DNA from: Pseudodesulfovibrio sediminis
Lineage (GTDB): Bacteria > Desulfobacterota > Desulfovibrionia > Desulfovibrionales > Desulfovibrionaceae
Direction of reading: 5' to 3'
DNA: 64,000 nt
NCBI RefSeq assembly: GCF_020886695.1
Contig: NZ_AP024485.1
Coordinates: 3,700,151 to 3,764,150, forward strand
Shown here: positions 24,909 through 33,806 of the stretch, in pieces
Position numbering within the stretch: the first letter of the stretch is position 1
Layout of the letters: every line of letters starts with the position of its first letter
Notes under the pieces: model-generated
Database searches by the model: none
The model's input: the letters and a program-made list of their open reading frames with translations, nothing else
What the model was told of the DNA's origin: nothing
Made by a program: the position numbers and the translations under genes

Positions 24909-24926
24909 AGGTGCACGTCTGCACCT
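24909..24926 (+). promoter_or_regulatory. Hairpin between rpsM and rpsK
   Basis: AGGTGCA (24909-24915) and TGCACCT (24920-24926) form a perfect 7-bp stem around CGTC, with GTTTTAT shortly after. It could attenuate or process the alpha-operon mRNA upstream of rpsK. Only the structure is seen; function is inferred. Confidence 0.45.
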
Positions 24927-24966
24927 GGACGTTTTATAAGACTTTTATTCAACGGAGATAAAGGCA

Positions 24967-25353
24967 ATGGCTAAACCCCGTCGATCTGGGAAGAAAAAAG
25001 AAAAGAAGAACATTCCCGTCGGTATTGCCCATGTGAAAGCCACGTTCAATAACACGATCGTGACTTTTACCGATGTTAAAGGCAATGTCGTCAGTTGGGC
25101 TTCCGCTGGTGCTCATTTTAAGGGCTCCCGCAAGTCTACTCCTTTCGCGGCACAGATGGCTGCTGAATCCGCCGCCAAGCGCGCTCAGGATTCCGGCATG
25201 CGTACAGTCGGCATTTACGTCAAGGGCCCTGGCTCCGGACGTGAGGCCGCCATGCGCGCCATCAACAACGCTGGTTTCAAGGTGACCTTCATTCGGGATA
25301 TCACACCGATTCCCCACAATGGTTGCCGTCCGCCGAAACGCCGCAGGGTCTAA
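24967..25353 (+). CDS. rpsK: 30S ribosomal protein S11
   Basis: A 128-residue platform protein near the E site. It has [20 protein letters not shown] and the C-terminal [18 protein letters not shown], both typical. The basic N-terminus ([11 protein letters not shown]) is normal. The ATG follows ACGGAGATAAAGGCA. Confidence 0.97.
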   Translation: MAKPRRSGKKKEKKNIPVGIAHVKATFNNTIVTFTDVKGNVVSWASAGAHFKGSRKSTPFAAQMAAESAAKRAQDSGMRTVGIYVKGPGSGREAAMRAINNAGFKVTFIRDITPIPHNGCRPPKRRRV

Positions 25354-25368
25354 TTAAGGAGAATTATC

Positions 25369-25995
25369 GTGGCAAGATATACACAAGCTAAATGCAAGCT
25401 GTGTCGTCGTGAGGGCGAAAAGCTCTTCCTCAAAGGCGACCGTTGCTACACTGATAAGTGCGCTTACGAAAAGCGTCCGTACCCCCCGGGACATTCCGGC
25501 CGCATGCGTCACAAGATGAGCGATTACGCCATCCAGTTGCGTGAAAAGCAGAAAGTTCGCCGTATGTACGGCGTGCTCGAAGGCCAGTTCCGTATGTACT
25601 ACCATCGTGCCGACGGCATGAAGGGCGTCACCGGTCACAACCTGTTGATGCTCCTCGAACGTCGTCTCGACAACGTGATTTACCGCCTTGGCTTTGCCAA
25701 CTCTCGCAACCAGGCTCGTCAGTTGGTGCTTCATGGCATCTTCAAGCTCAATGGCCGCCGTGTGAACATTCCGTCCATGCAGGTTAAAGCTGAAGACGTC
25801 ATTGAGGTCCGCGAGGAAGCCCGTAAGATCCCTGTGATCAACGAGGCCCAGGAAGTCATCGCTCGTCGCGGTTGTCCCGAATGGCTGGAAAGCGACGGTG
25901 CCAACTTCAAGGGCACGGTTAAGGCCATGCCGAGCCGGGACGATATCCAGTTCCCGATCAACGAGCAGCTTATTGTCGAATTGTACTCCAAGTAA
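25369..25995 (+). CDS. rpsD: 30S ribosomal protein S4, zinc type
   Basis: A 208-residue primary 16S binder that in many bacteria autoregulates the alpha operon. The N-terminal cysteines C-x2-C ... C ... C (CKLCRREG, CYTDKC) form the zinc-binding C+ version, and the S4 RNA-binding domain is at about residues 97-160. The start is GTG at 25369 with AAGGAG upstream. Confidence 0.96.
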   Translation: MARYTQAKCKLCRREGEKLFLKGDRCYTDKCAYEKRPYPPGHSGRMRHKMSDYAIQLREKQKVRRMYGVLEGQFRMYYHRADGMKGVTGHNLLMLLERRLDNVIYRLGFANSRNQARQLVLHGIFKLNGRRVNIPSMQVKAEDVIEVREEARKIPVINEAQEVIARRGCPEWLESDGANFKGTVKAMPSRDDIQFPINEQLIVELYSK

Positions 25996-26007
25996 ATAGG
26001 GGACTTC

Positions 26008-27048
26008 ATGCTTATTGAGAACGGCGACAAACTCATCAACACCCGAAATTGGAGCGAACTGGTCAAGCCCGAGAAACTCGTGCGCGATCCCAAGTCCTCC
26101 GAAATGTACGGTAAATTCATCTGCGAACCTTTGGAACGCGGCTTTGCCACTACCATTGGCAATGCCATGCGCCGGGTTCTTCTTTCCTCCATGCAGGGGT
26201 GTGCCATCGTGTCCGCCACCATTGAGGGAGTGCAGCATGAGTTTACCACCGTACCGGGCGTGCTTGAGGACATGACCGAGGTCGTGTTGAACCTGAAGCA
26301 GGTTCGCATGGCAATGACCACGGACGAGCCTCAGCGCTTGGTCCTTGAAGCCAACAAGAAAGGCCAGGTCACCGCTGGCATGATCCAGGAAAATCAGAAC
26401 GTCACCGTTCTGAACAAGGATCAGCTGATTGCCACACTGACTGAACCTCGCTCCATGAAGATGGAGTTGGAAGTTCGCATGGGCAAGGGCTATGTTCCTG
26501 CCGACATGCACGAAGGACTGACCGACGAAATCGGCTCCATGGTCCTCGACGCCAGCTACTCCCCCGTTAAGAAAGTCGCATACTCCGTCGAACAGGCGCG
26601 TGTGGGACAGATGACAAACTACGACAAGCTCATCCTCGAAGTGTGGACAGACGGTTCCGTCTCTCCCGAGGATGCCTGTGCATACAGCGCCAAGATCCTG
26701 AAAGATCAGCTTTCGGTGTTCATCAATTTCGATGAGCTTTCTTCCGAGACCGCAGAGGAAAAGGAAGATGCCATTGATTTGAACCCCAACCTCTTCAAGT
26801 CCATTGATGAACTCGAACTTTCCGTTCGTGCCACCAACTGCTTGAAGGCCGCCAACATCCAGTTGGTTGGTGAGCTGGTTCAGCGCACCGAACAGGCCAT
26901 GCTCAAGACCAAGAACTTTGGTCGCAAGTCCCTTGACGAAATTCGTCGGGTCTTGGATGCCATGTCCCTCAAGTTCGGTATGACCGTTGAGGATTTTGAC
27001 AAGAAATACCAGGAATGGTTGAAGAGGAAAGAGAAAAATGAGGCATAG
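26008..27048 (+). CDS. rpoA: DNA-directed RNA polymerase subunit alpha
   Basis: A 346-residue alpha subunit. The N-terminal assembly domain has [21 protein letters not shown], and the C-terminal domain (about 260-330) includes [16 protein letters not shown] and [14 protein letters not shown], the UP-element and activator contact helices. It overlaps rplQ by 11 bases, a tight translational link. Confidence 0.97.
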   Translation: MLIENGDKLINTRNWSELVKPEKLVRDPKSSEMYGKFICEPLERGFATTIGNAMRRVLLSSMQGCAIVSATIEGVQHEFTTVPGVLEDMTEVVLNLKQVRMAMTTDEPQRLVLEANKKGQVTAGMIQENQNVTVLNKDQLIATLTEPRSMKMELEVRMGKGYVPADMHEGLTDEIGSMVLDASYSPVKKVAYSVEQARVGQMTNYDKLILEVWTDGSVSPEDACAYSAKILKDQLSVFINFDELSSETAEEKEDAIDLNPNLFKSIDELELSVRATNCLKAANIQLVGELVQRTEQAMLKTKNFGRKSLDEIRRVLDAMSLKFGMTVEDFDKKYQEWLKRKEKNEA

Positions 27049-27442
27049 AAAGTCAGGTCGCAAACTGAATCGGACCAATACTCACCGTGCCGCCATGTTC
27101 AAGAACATGGCCCGCGCGCTCATGACTTACGAGCAGATTCGCACCACTGAACCCAAGGCAAAAGAACTGCGTCGTATCATCGACAAGCTCATCACCTTGG
27201 CTCTGCGCAATGATCTCCATGCACGCCGTCAGGCTTACAAGGTCCTTGGCAGCCATCAGATGGTTCAGCGTCTCTTCGATGAAATCGGTCCTCGCTTTGA
27301 GGGCGGCACTGGCGGGTACACCCGCATTATCAAGCTGTCCCAGCCGCGTAAGGGCGATTGTGCACCCATGGTCATCATTGAGCTGACCAAGCTTGCAGCC
27401 GAAGCGCCTGCTGAAGAAGCACCTAAGTCTGAAGAAGCATAA
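27038..27442 (+). CDS. rplQ: 50S ribosomal protein L17
   Basis: A 134-residue tunnel-exit protein. It starts [20 protein letters not shown] and has the core [20 protein letters not shown], plus an acidic Ala/Glu-rich tail ([15 protein letters not shown]) slightly longer than in E. coli. It overlaps rpoA by 11 bases and is the last gene of the translation block. Confidence 0.96.
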   Translation: MRHRKSGRKLNRTNTHRAAMFKNMARALMTYEQIRTTEPKAKELRRIIDKLITLALRNDLHARRQAYKVLGSHQMVQRLFDEIGPRFEGGTGGYTRIIKLSQPRKGDCAPMVIIELTKLAAEAPAEEAPKSEEA

Positions 27443-27447
27443 TTATT

Positions 27448-27480
27448 AAGAGGGCAGGCCATATGCTTGCCCTCTTTTTT
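27448..27480 (+). terminator. Intrinsic terminator of the ribosomal block
   Basis: AAGAGGGCA (27448-27456) pairs with TGCCCTCTT (27468-27476), and a T run completes a rho-independent terminator just after rplQ. Confidence 0.88.
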
Positions 27481-27517
27481 CCTTGTTATTATTGAGATTA
27501 TCAATGGGAGTAATAGG

Positions 27518-28405
27518 ATGGATTTGAGAAAGCTGGAAGCATTTTGCAAGGTGTATGAGTTGCAGAGCTTTTCCAAAGCTGGTGACATGATGTTTCTTTC
27601 TCAGCCGACTATTAGTTCACATGTGGCGAATCTGGAAGAAGAGCTCGGCGTCAAGCTCTTTGATCGACTCGGTCGGTCAGTTATGCCTACTCAGGCCGGA
27701 AACGTCCTTTATGGCCGTGCCATGGTCATATTCGAGAATCTGAACAGCGCCAAAGCTTCCATCGAGGAACTCCGAGACCGTGTTGTCGGGGATCTTCAGA
27801 TAGGGTGTTCCACGATTCCTTCCCACAGCATCTTGCCCCGCCTCGTTTCCGAGTTTTCTGTTAGCTACCCGGAAGTGAGTTTTACCGTCCATACTGGTGA
27901 TACTTCAGAAGTCGTGAAACGGGTACTCAACGGTGACTGGCCGGTGGGCATAGTTGGTCTTGATCCGGAAGATAGTGACTTACAGAGCTATCTTATTGCA
28001 GAGGATGAAACCATGGTGGTGGCTTCGCCTTCCGCTCCATGGTTGATGGATACCGACCAGGAGCTGGCCCTTGAAGCAGTGTTGGCGTTACCGTGGATCA
28101 TGCGGGAGAGAGGATCGGCGACTCGCATGGCTCTTGAAAGCGCATTGGTCAAAACCGGCAGTTCCTCTCGTTCTCTCAAGGTGCGGTGTCAGGTTGAAGG
28201 CACTTGTGAAAGCCTTTCTCACGCGCTCAATGGTGTGGGTGTGTGTTTTATATCAAGACTTGTTGCAGATGACTATCTTGAGCGTGGCAAGCTCGTGCAA
28301 CTGAAAGTGCCCGAACTCGAAGGGCGCAGAAAATTCTATCTTATCCACCATCGTGGGCGCTATATGTTCCCTGCACTCAAAGCGTTTGTCGAGTTCAACA
28401 AATAG
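27518..28405 (+). CDS. LysR-family transcriptional regulator
   Basis: A 295-residue LysR regulator. The winged helix-turn-helix occupies residues 1-60 (MDLRKLEAFCKVYELQSFSK, LSQPTISSHVANLEEELGVK), followed by a periplasmic-binding-like effector domain. The wording of the N-terminus resembles the LysR subgroup linked to selenium metabolism in Desulfovibrio, but the target and effector are not shown here. ATG 27518 has GGGAG upstream; an in-frame ATG at 27467 lies inside the rplQ terminator and is rejected. It ends 7 bases before the convergent mqnA. Confidence 0.85.
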   Translation: MDLRKLEAFCKVYELQSFSKAGDMMFLSQPTISSHVANLEEELGVKLFDRLGRSVMPTQAGNVLYGRAMVIFENLNSAKASIEELRDRVVGDLQIGCSTIPSHSILPRLVSEFSVSYPEVSFTVHTGDTSEVVKRVLNGDWPVGIVGLDPEDSDLQSYLIAEDETMVVASPSAPWLMDTDQELALEAVLALPWIMRERGSATRMALESALVKTGSSSRSLKVRCQVEGTCESLSHALNGVGVCFISRLVADDYLERGKLVQLKVPELEGRRKFYLIHHRGRYMFPALKAFVEFNK

Positions 28406-28412
28406 TCGTTGA

Positions 28413-29237
28413 TCAAGGTATAAAGATGAGTTCAGGGATGCGCTCTATGAGTCCGCTTTCCTTGAGGTGCCGGTAAAATACGAGCATGCCTTCTTTTTCT
28501 TCAGGCCCGAGATCGTAGACAAGTCCTTTGAAATAGGAACTCATTTCCTCGTCAGTCATGCAGCTTTTCTCTGCGGCCATAGAGCAGATTTGAGCCATGT
28601 TGGCTGTTCCCCACTCTTTGCCCTTAATCAATTTCTTTGCGGCATCCATCAGCTTTTCTTTGTGCTCTTCCCAGCTCTTGCGTTGTACCAGCCAGACGCC
28701 GAATATAAAGGGCAGTCCTGTCAGTTCTCTCCAGGCTTCTCCTAGGTCTATCCTGTGAGGGTATTCCGGGTGATACCGTAGATTGAGCGCTTCGTCACCA
28801 ATGGCCAGGATCGCATCCGGTCGATCGCCGTTTTGCAGCGCGAAGGATGCGCTGCCGATACTGTAATCGGTCGTGATGTTCCAGTGTTGGGATTGCAGGA
28901 CGGATAACAGCGCTGCAGAGGTGTGTGTTTGAGAACTGACCAGAATGGTTTTTCCCTCAAGCTCTTCCACGGGAAAGCGGCTCAGCAGCAGAACACTTTG
29001 TACGGGTCCCCGGCTACCGATGGCGATGTCTGGGACAAGATAGTATTTTTCTGCATGTCGGGCGTATTCGATGGATGATGCTGCAGAAATATCCAGTTTG
29101 CCTTCATCCATCAGTATATTCAATTTGGAAGGCGGTCCGGAAACCACTTCGAAATCGTTTTCGATTATTCCGGATTCAAGCGGGTGATATATGGGCAGGA
29201 CATTGAGGTATCCGATTCTGCCAAGACGTATAGCCAT
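28413..29237 (-). CDS. mqnA: Chorismate dehydratase MqnA
   Basis: A 274-residue protein of the MqnA/MqnD periplasmic-binding-like fold. MqnA converts chorismate to 3-enolpyruvyl-benzoate, the first step of futalosine menaquinone synthesis. The start MAIRLGRIGYLNVLPIYHPL, the segment ISAASSIEYARHAEKYYLVP and RELTGLPFIFGVW are characteristic. Its ATG overlaps the mqnC stop by one base, so it is the third gene of mqnE-mqnC-mqnA. Confidence 0.9.
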   Translation of the reverse strand: MAIRLGRIGYLNVLPIYHPLESGIIENDFEVVSGPPSKLNILMDEGKLDISAASSIEYARHAEKYYLVPDIAIGSRGPVQSVLLLSRFPVEELEGKTILVSSQTHTSAALLSVLQSQHWNITTDYSIGSASFALQNGDRPDAILAIGDEALNLRYHPEYPHRIDLGEAWRELTGLPFIFGVWLVQRKSWEEHKEKLMDAAKKLIKGKEWGTANMAQICSMAAEKSCMTDEEMSSYFKGLVYDLGPEEKEGMLVFYRHLKESGLIERIPELIFIP

Positions 29238-30304
29238 TAGTCGTTCTCCAGCAGCGTGTAATCCATGGTGCGTTGTCTGGGCACGAAACCGGCCGCGTGT
29301 ACCAGCCGGTGTATTTCTTCGCGGGTGAGCCTGAAAGCGACACCAGCGGCTTTGACCACGTTCTCTTCAATCATGGTAGACCCAAAATCATTGCCGCCGA
29401 AATAGAGGGCGAGTTGGGCGATTTTCGGCCCCATGGTGACCCAGGAAACCTGGATATTGTCCACATTGTCCAGCACCAGTCGAGATACGGCAAGGGTGCG
29501 GAGATATTCCACGCTTGTTAGTTTGCGGCAATGCGGCAGCTGCGTGTAGTCCGGTTGGAATGTCCATGGAATAAACGCCGTGAACCCACCGGTGCGATCC
29601 TGTGTGTTGCGTACGGAAAAGAGATGCTCCAGTCGTTGGGCGGGTGTCTCTGCGTGGCCAAACATCATTGTGGCGGTCGTGCGCAGCCCCAAGTGGTGGG
29701 CTTCTTCCATGACGCCAAGCCATTGACCGGCAGGACATTTATTAGGGGCTACAGCGGAACGGACCTCGTCCACCAGGATTTCCGCACCACCACCAGGGAT
29801 GGAGTCCAATCCGGCCTTGTGCAGCCGCTCGATAACTTCTGCGGTAGGAATGCCTTCCTTTTCGCTCCAGAAAACGATCTCGGGCGGAGAGAACGCGTGG
29901 ATGTGGACCGTGTAGTTCTGCTTGATGTAGCGGAGCATATCCTCATACCAGGAGAGCGGTAGGTCCGGGTGGTGTCCGCCCTGCATGAGGATTTGTGTTC
30001 CGCCAAGATCAAGCGTTTCCTGAATTTTTTGGCCTATTTCTTCATAGGTCAGTACGTAGCCGCCTTCTTCGTCCAGCCCCTTGTAGAACGCGCAGAATTT
30101 GCAGCAGCAAACACAGATATTGGAATAGTTGATGTTCCGATCCACGACATAGGTCACGTTTGGGTCAGGATGCTTTGCCAATCTGACCTGGTGTGCGAGG
30201 TGACCCAGATCATGGAAATCTGCTTTGGTGTAAAGCTCCATCGCCTCATCGAAATCAATGCGGCCACCGTCAAGAATCTTTTGGGAAATGATGTTGATTG
30301 CCAT
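29237..30304 (-). CDS. mqnC: Cyclic dehypoxanthine futalosine synthase MqnC (radical SAM)
   Basis: A 355-residue radical SAM enzyme that cyclises dehypoxanthine futalosine in menaquinone synthesis. The iron-sulfur motif is C64-x3-C68-x2-C71 (ICVCCCKFCAF), followed by GGTQILMQGGHHPDLPL and DSIPGGGAEIL, typical of the MqnC/MqnE/CofH group. The context with mqnE, mqnA and mqnD supports MqnC over CofH. It lies between mqnE (2-base gap) and mqnA (one-base overlap). Confidence 0.9.
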   Translation of the reverse strand: MAINIISQKILDGGRIDFDEAMELYTKADFHDLGHLAHQVRLAKHPDPNVTYVVDRNINYSNICVCCCKFCAFYKGLDEEGGYVLTYEEIGQKIQETLDLGGTQILMQGGHHPDLPLSWYEDMLRYIKQNYTVHIHAFSPPEIVFWSEKEGIPTAEVIERLHKAGLDSIPGGGAEILVDEVRSAVAPNKCPAGQWLGVMEEAHHLGLRTTATMMFGHAETPAQRLEHLFSVRNTQDRTGGFTAFIPWTFQPDYTQLPHCRKLTSVEYLRTLAVSRLVLDNVDNIQVSWVTMGPKIAQLALYFGGNDFGSTMIEENVVKAAGVAFRLTREEIHRLVHAAGFVPRQRTMDYTLLEND

Positions 30305-30306
30305 GA

Positions 30307-31401
30307 TTATACCTCGTTGAAGAAGCCGTCGCGTTCAACGGGGGTGCATCCGCACCCTGTGATCATTTCTTCAAGCTCGATGCGCGTCATGCCTTGTTCA
30401 GAGGTGGCTCCGGCTTCATGCCCGATCTTTTCTTCAACGACCGTGCCGTCAAAATCGTCCGCGCCGAACTTGAGGGCGGCCTGTGCCTGCTTCACACCGA
30501 GCATGACCCAGTACGCCTTGATGTGCGGGATGTTGTCGAGCATGAGGCGGGAAATGGCGATGGTGCGCAATTCTTCCAGTCCGGTAAGGGGATTCTCGAT
30601 GCTCAATTGGCTGTTTTCGGTCAGGAAGGGGAGGGGGATGAAGCAGGTGTAGCCGCCGCCACGGTCCTGGGATTCACGCAGGCGGACTAGATGATCGACA
30701 CGGTCTTCCATGGTCTCTATATGGCCGAAGAGCATGGTGCAGTTGGTCTTCATATCCAGCGCGTGGGCTTCTTCGTGTACCGCCAGCCATTCTTCGGCTG
30801 TTGACTTGCGCGGGCAGAGTTGCTCGCGAATGGATTGATTGAAAATTTCGGCTCCGCCGCCGGGGAGCATGTCCAGTCCTGCCGTCTTGAGGCGGGAGAG
30901 TACATCCTTTGTTGTCGTTTTTTCCAGTCGTGCGAAATGGGCGATCTCGACCGCAGTGAAGCATTTGAGAATGACGTCCGGATAGCGTTCCTTTATAGCG
31001 GACAGGATGTCCTCGAAGTAGGCGAGGGGGAGCTTGGGATGACAGCCGCCAACGATGTGCACTTCACGGGGTGTCAGAGCGGCTCCGTCGAGCTTGACCA
31101 TGACGTCTTCCTTTGACAACACGAAACCGCCGTCCTGGCCTTCTTCGCGCTGATAGGCGCAGAAGACACATCCGTTGATGCAGATATTGGTGTAATTGAC
31201 GTGCTGGTTGACCACATAAAACGCCTTGTCCCCGTGCAAGCGGATACGCATCTGATGCGCCAGTGCGCCTACGGCCAAAGGTTCGGGACATTCGAACAGG
31301 CGCAGGCCATCCTCGAAGGAGAGTCGCTCGCCGTTTTCTACTTTGGCCCGAACGCCACCAAGGCCCATATTCTTGAAGTAATCGCTTTTGAAAATTTGCA
31401 T
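30307..31401 (-). CDS. mqnE: Aminofutalosine synthase MqnE (radical SAM)
   Basis: A 364-residue radical SAM enzyme that joins the MqnA product to the adenosyl moiety of SAM, giving aminofutalosine. The cluster motif is C74-x3-C78-x2-C81 (NICINGCVFCAY); EVHIVGGCHPKLPLAYFEDI and LDMLPGGGAEIF are family signatures. It is the first gene of the - strand operon and has a strong promoter about 80 bases upstream of its ATG. Confidence 0.9.
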   Translation of the reverse strand: MQIFKSDYFKNMGLGGVRAKVENGERLSFEDGLRLFECPEPLAVGALAHQMRIRLHGDKAFYVVNQHVNYTNICINGCVFCAYQREEGQDGGFVLSKEDVMVKLDGAALTPREVHIVGGCHPKLPLAYFEDILSAIKERYPDVILKCFTAVEIAHFARLEKTTTKDVLSRLKTAGLDMLPGGGAEIFNQSIREQLCPRKSTAEEWLAVHEEAHALDMKTNCTMLFGHIETMEDRVDHLVRLRESQDRGGGYTCFIPLPFLTENSQLSIENPLTGLEELRTIAISRLMLDNIPHIKAYWVMLGVKQAQAALKFGADDFDGTVVEEKIGHEAGATSEQGMTRIELEEMITGCGCTPVERDGFFNEV

Positions 31402-31480
31402 ATATGTCTCCCTGTTACGGGGTATACCCGGCGAGCTTGCGCTTTGTGGCGGGTTTCGCTAATTCAGCAAGTGGTCACCA

Positions 31481-31509
31481 TGTATATGGGGGGTTGTACA
31501 CCCTGTCAA
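31481..31509 (-). promoter_or_regulatory. Sigma-70 promoter of mqnE-mqnC-mqnA
   Basis: Read on the - strand, TTGACA (31509-31504) and TATACA (31486-31481) are separated by exactly 17 bases. This is close to the full consensus, and the start of transcription would be near 31474, about 70 bases before mqnE. Confidence 0.8.
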
Positions 31510-31544
31510 CACGGTGTGGAAAACAACCTGCCAAGTGAGTAAAA

Positions 31545-32372
31545 ATGTCTCGAACAACGACTCTCGGATATTCCCCCTGCCCCAATGATACGTATATATT
31601 TCATGCCCTGGCCACAGGGCTTGTCCAATGGCCCGGTGAGCTGCATGTCACGCTTGTGGACGTGGAAGAACTGAACGGGAAGGCTTCACGTGGAGAGCTT
31701 GATGTGGTGAAGGTCTCCGTGGCTGCCGCAGCCGACATCCTTGATGAGTATGTCCTGCTCCGGGCTGGCGGTGCCATGGGCTTTGGCGTGGGGCCGATTC
31801 TGGTGGCAGGAAAGGAGTGTGCCCTGGCCGATCTTGACGGCGCAACAGTGGCCATTCCTGGGCGCAAAACCACGGCAAATCTGCTTTTCGGGCTGGCCTG
31901 CCGCGAAGCCGGAATTTCGGTCAAGCTGAAAGAGATGGTTTTTGACGAGATCATGCAGGCTGTGGAGGCGGGAGAAGTGGCCGCAGGTGTGCTTATTCAT
32001 GAGGGGCGCTTTACCTATCAGGAGCAGGGATTGTTTCGTGTGCTTGATCTGGGCGCCTGGTGGGAAGAGCATACCGGCCAGCCCATTCCACTCGGGGCCA
32101 TTGCCATCAAGCGCGCTCTGGGAGAGGATACAGCCCGGGCCATGAACGAGGCCATTCGGGCGAGTCTGACGATTGCACGGGATAATCCGACCATAGGTGC
32201 GGGGTATATCAAGGAACACGCGCAGGAGATGGATGATGACGTCATCAAGACGCACATCAAGACCTTTGTCACGGATTACAGCATGGACGTGGGCGAGGGC
32301 GGGATGGCTGCCGTGAAGCGCCTGCTGTCCGAAGCCGGCTGTACCCGGAATGATATTTTCATTGCCCTTTAA
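31545..32372 (+). CDS. mqnD: 1,4-dihydroxy-6-naphthoate synthase MqnD
   Basis: A 275-residue protein of the same fold as MqnA; it splits cyclic dehypoxanthine futalosine to release 1,4-dihydroxy-6-naphthoate. It starts with TLGYSPCPNDTYIFHALATG and has DVVKVSVAAAADILDEYVLL and GFGVGPILVA, all MqnD signatures. It is divergent from mqnE, sharing a 143-base control region, and its 3' end overlaps the convergent EamA gene by 4 bases. Confidence 0.9.
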   Translation: MSRTTTLGYSPCPNDTYIFHALATGLVQWPGELHVTLVDVEELNGKASRGELDVVKVSVAAAADILDEYVLLRAGGAMGFGVGPILVAGKECALADLDGATVAIPGRKTTANLLFGLACREAGISVKLKEMVFDEIMQAVEAGEVAAGVLIHEGRFTYQEQGLFRVLDLGAWWEEHTGQPIPLGAIAIKRALGEDTARAMNEAIRASLTIARDNPTIGAGYIKEHAQEMDDDVIKTHIKTFVTDYSMDVGEGGMAAVKRLLSEAGCTRNDIFIAL

Positions 32373-33271
32373 GCGGTCACTTTCTTCTTTGAGGATTTCT
32401 CCTGGCTGACGTAGACGCCGATGATGACCAGAATGCTCGCGGCGTACTGAATCCAGTTGAGGCGCTCGTTGAGCAGTAGCCAGCCCAATGCCAGTGTGAT
32501 GACCGGAATGAGGTTGATGAAGGATGAGGCCTGTCCTGTCGGAATCTTGGACATGCCGTAGTTGTAGAGCCCGTATGCCAGGATGGTTACGAAGACCCCC
32601 AGATAGAGAATCGTGGCGATGCCCGTCAAATCAAAGGAAGTAGGAAGGGTGGTTGAGGGCAGGAAGAGCAGCGGGAAAAAGAATATGGCTCCCACAAAAG
32701 CCTGAATCATTGTCAGGAACCAGGAGCTGTAGCGGGGCATGAGTCTTTTCATGGCGATCATGTATCCGCAGGCACAGATCATGGCCATGAATTCCAGAAA
32801 ATTACCGAGCAGCGGATTGGACGCTGTTTCCGTTGATTCTGCCGCAACAGACAGTATTATTGCGCCGGCTATTGCCAGAGAGAAGCCTGTTACGGTGCGG
32901 CGGGTCAGCTGCTCCTTCAAAATGAAACGGGCGGCCACGGCGACCATGAGCGGGAGCAGGGCGCAGATCATGCCAGCCTGCGAAGCGTCTGTCTTGGTCA
33001 GCGCCAGTGCTTCAAAAACAAAATAGAATCCTGGTTCGCAGATTCCCATGAACAGCAGCAGCTTCCAGTCCCCAGGACGGTAATCAATATTCTTGAACCG
33101 TTTGAAGACCAGCAGAAAACATACTGATGCCACGAACATGCGACCAAAGATGACCACCATGGGGTCAAATCTCTGGAAGGCGAATTTCAGGGCGATGAAA
33201 GAACTCGCCCAGAGTGTGACCGCAGCCCAGAGGGCGATAAATGCCCTTGTCTTATCTTGCTCAACTTCCAC
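32369..33271 (-). CDS. EamA/DMT-family transporter
   Basis: A 300-residue integral membrane protein with about ten hydrophobic segments arranged as two EamA repeats; the C-terminal repeat holds SKIPTGQASSFINLIPVITL, a typical DMT segment. The family exports small metabolites and amino acids; the substrate cannot be told from sequence. The basic tail (SSKKKVTA) is cytoplasmic. It converges on mqnD with a 4-base overlap and no terminator between them. Confidence 0.82.
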   Translation of the reverse strand: MEVEQDKTRAFIALWAAVTLWASSFIALKFAFQRFDPMVVIFGRMFVASVCFLLVFKRFKNIDYRPGDWKLLLFMGICEPGFYFVFEALALTKTDASQAGMICALLPLMVAVAARFILKEQLTRRTVTGFSLAIAGAIILSVAAESTETASNPLLGNFLEFMAMICACGYMIAMKRLMPRYSSWFLTMIQAFVGAIFFFPLLFLPSTTLPTSFDLTGIATILYLGVFVTILAYGLYNYGMSKIPTGQASSFINLIPVITLALGWLLLNERLNWIQYAASILVIIGVYVSQEKSSKKKVTA

Positions 33272-33384
33272 TGATTACACCTCATAGTAATTCAGGCATT
33301 GGATAGCATTCTTCATACTGGTTGGGAACGGGGGTGATCATCATATCTTTGGATGATCTCCATCAGAAGAGTAAGGGGAGAAAA

Positions 33385-33420
33385 GAGAAAAGGGCGCTGT
33401 GATATACAGCGCCCTTTTCC
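33385..33420 (-). terminator. Intrinsic terminator after the Cys-rich small protein
   Basis: AAAAGGGCGCTGT (33388-33400) and ACAGCGCCCTTTT (33406-33418) form a 13-bp stem with a 5-base loop; T-rich bases on both strands' exits make it usable in either direction. It sits 26 bases downstream of the gene ending at 33444. Confidence 0.85.
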
Positions 33421-33443
33421 TTATATGCTAAAAAAACTCTTGC

Positions 33444-33713
33444 TTAGTGGGGGCAGACGGCGAGGACATTGACAGGTTTGAAACCGTTGTCCGGATCTTC
33501 TGCATAGCGGCAACCCAGGTGGGAATCTTCACGCTTATGTATGATATCATCTTCGGAACCGAGATAATGGGCGCAGTTGTTGTTATTGCAGATCAGGATG
33601 ACATTCCAGCCGGTTTCCGGCGGAGCGAGCCATGCGCCCATGATTTTGCCGCAGTGCGGACATTCTCTGTCAGGCAATTCAGTAACAATGCCAGCGTATT
33701 CATGAATAACCAT
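33444..33713 (-). CDS. Small cysteine-rich protein of unknown function
   Basis: An 89-residue protein that I do not recognise. It has C18-x2-C21 (CPHCGK), then C-x4-C (CNNNNCAHY), GCRY and a final VCPH. The first four cysteines would suit a zinc ribbon, with extra cysteines and histidines at the C-terminus. It contains no signal peptide or membrane segment. The ribosome site AAGGAGATATCA is very strong and the gene has its own terminator, so it looks like a real, probably well-expressed monocistronic gene. Confidence 0.75.
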   Translation of the reverse strand: MVIHEYAGIVTELPDRECPHCGKIMGAWLAPPETGWNVILICNNNNCAHYLGSEDDIIHKREDSHLGCRYAEDPDNGFKPVNVLAVCPH

Positions 33714-33806
33714 TGATATCTCCTTGGGTACGGAGGCTCAGCCCCCGAGTGTGTTCAGTGTCATGAAAGATAATTCCGCATTGGCCCACGTCAAGGGGCC
33801 GCGTGA

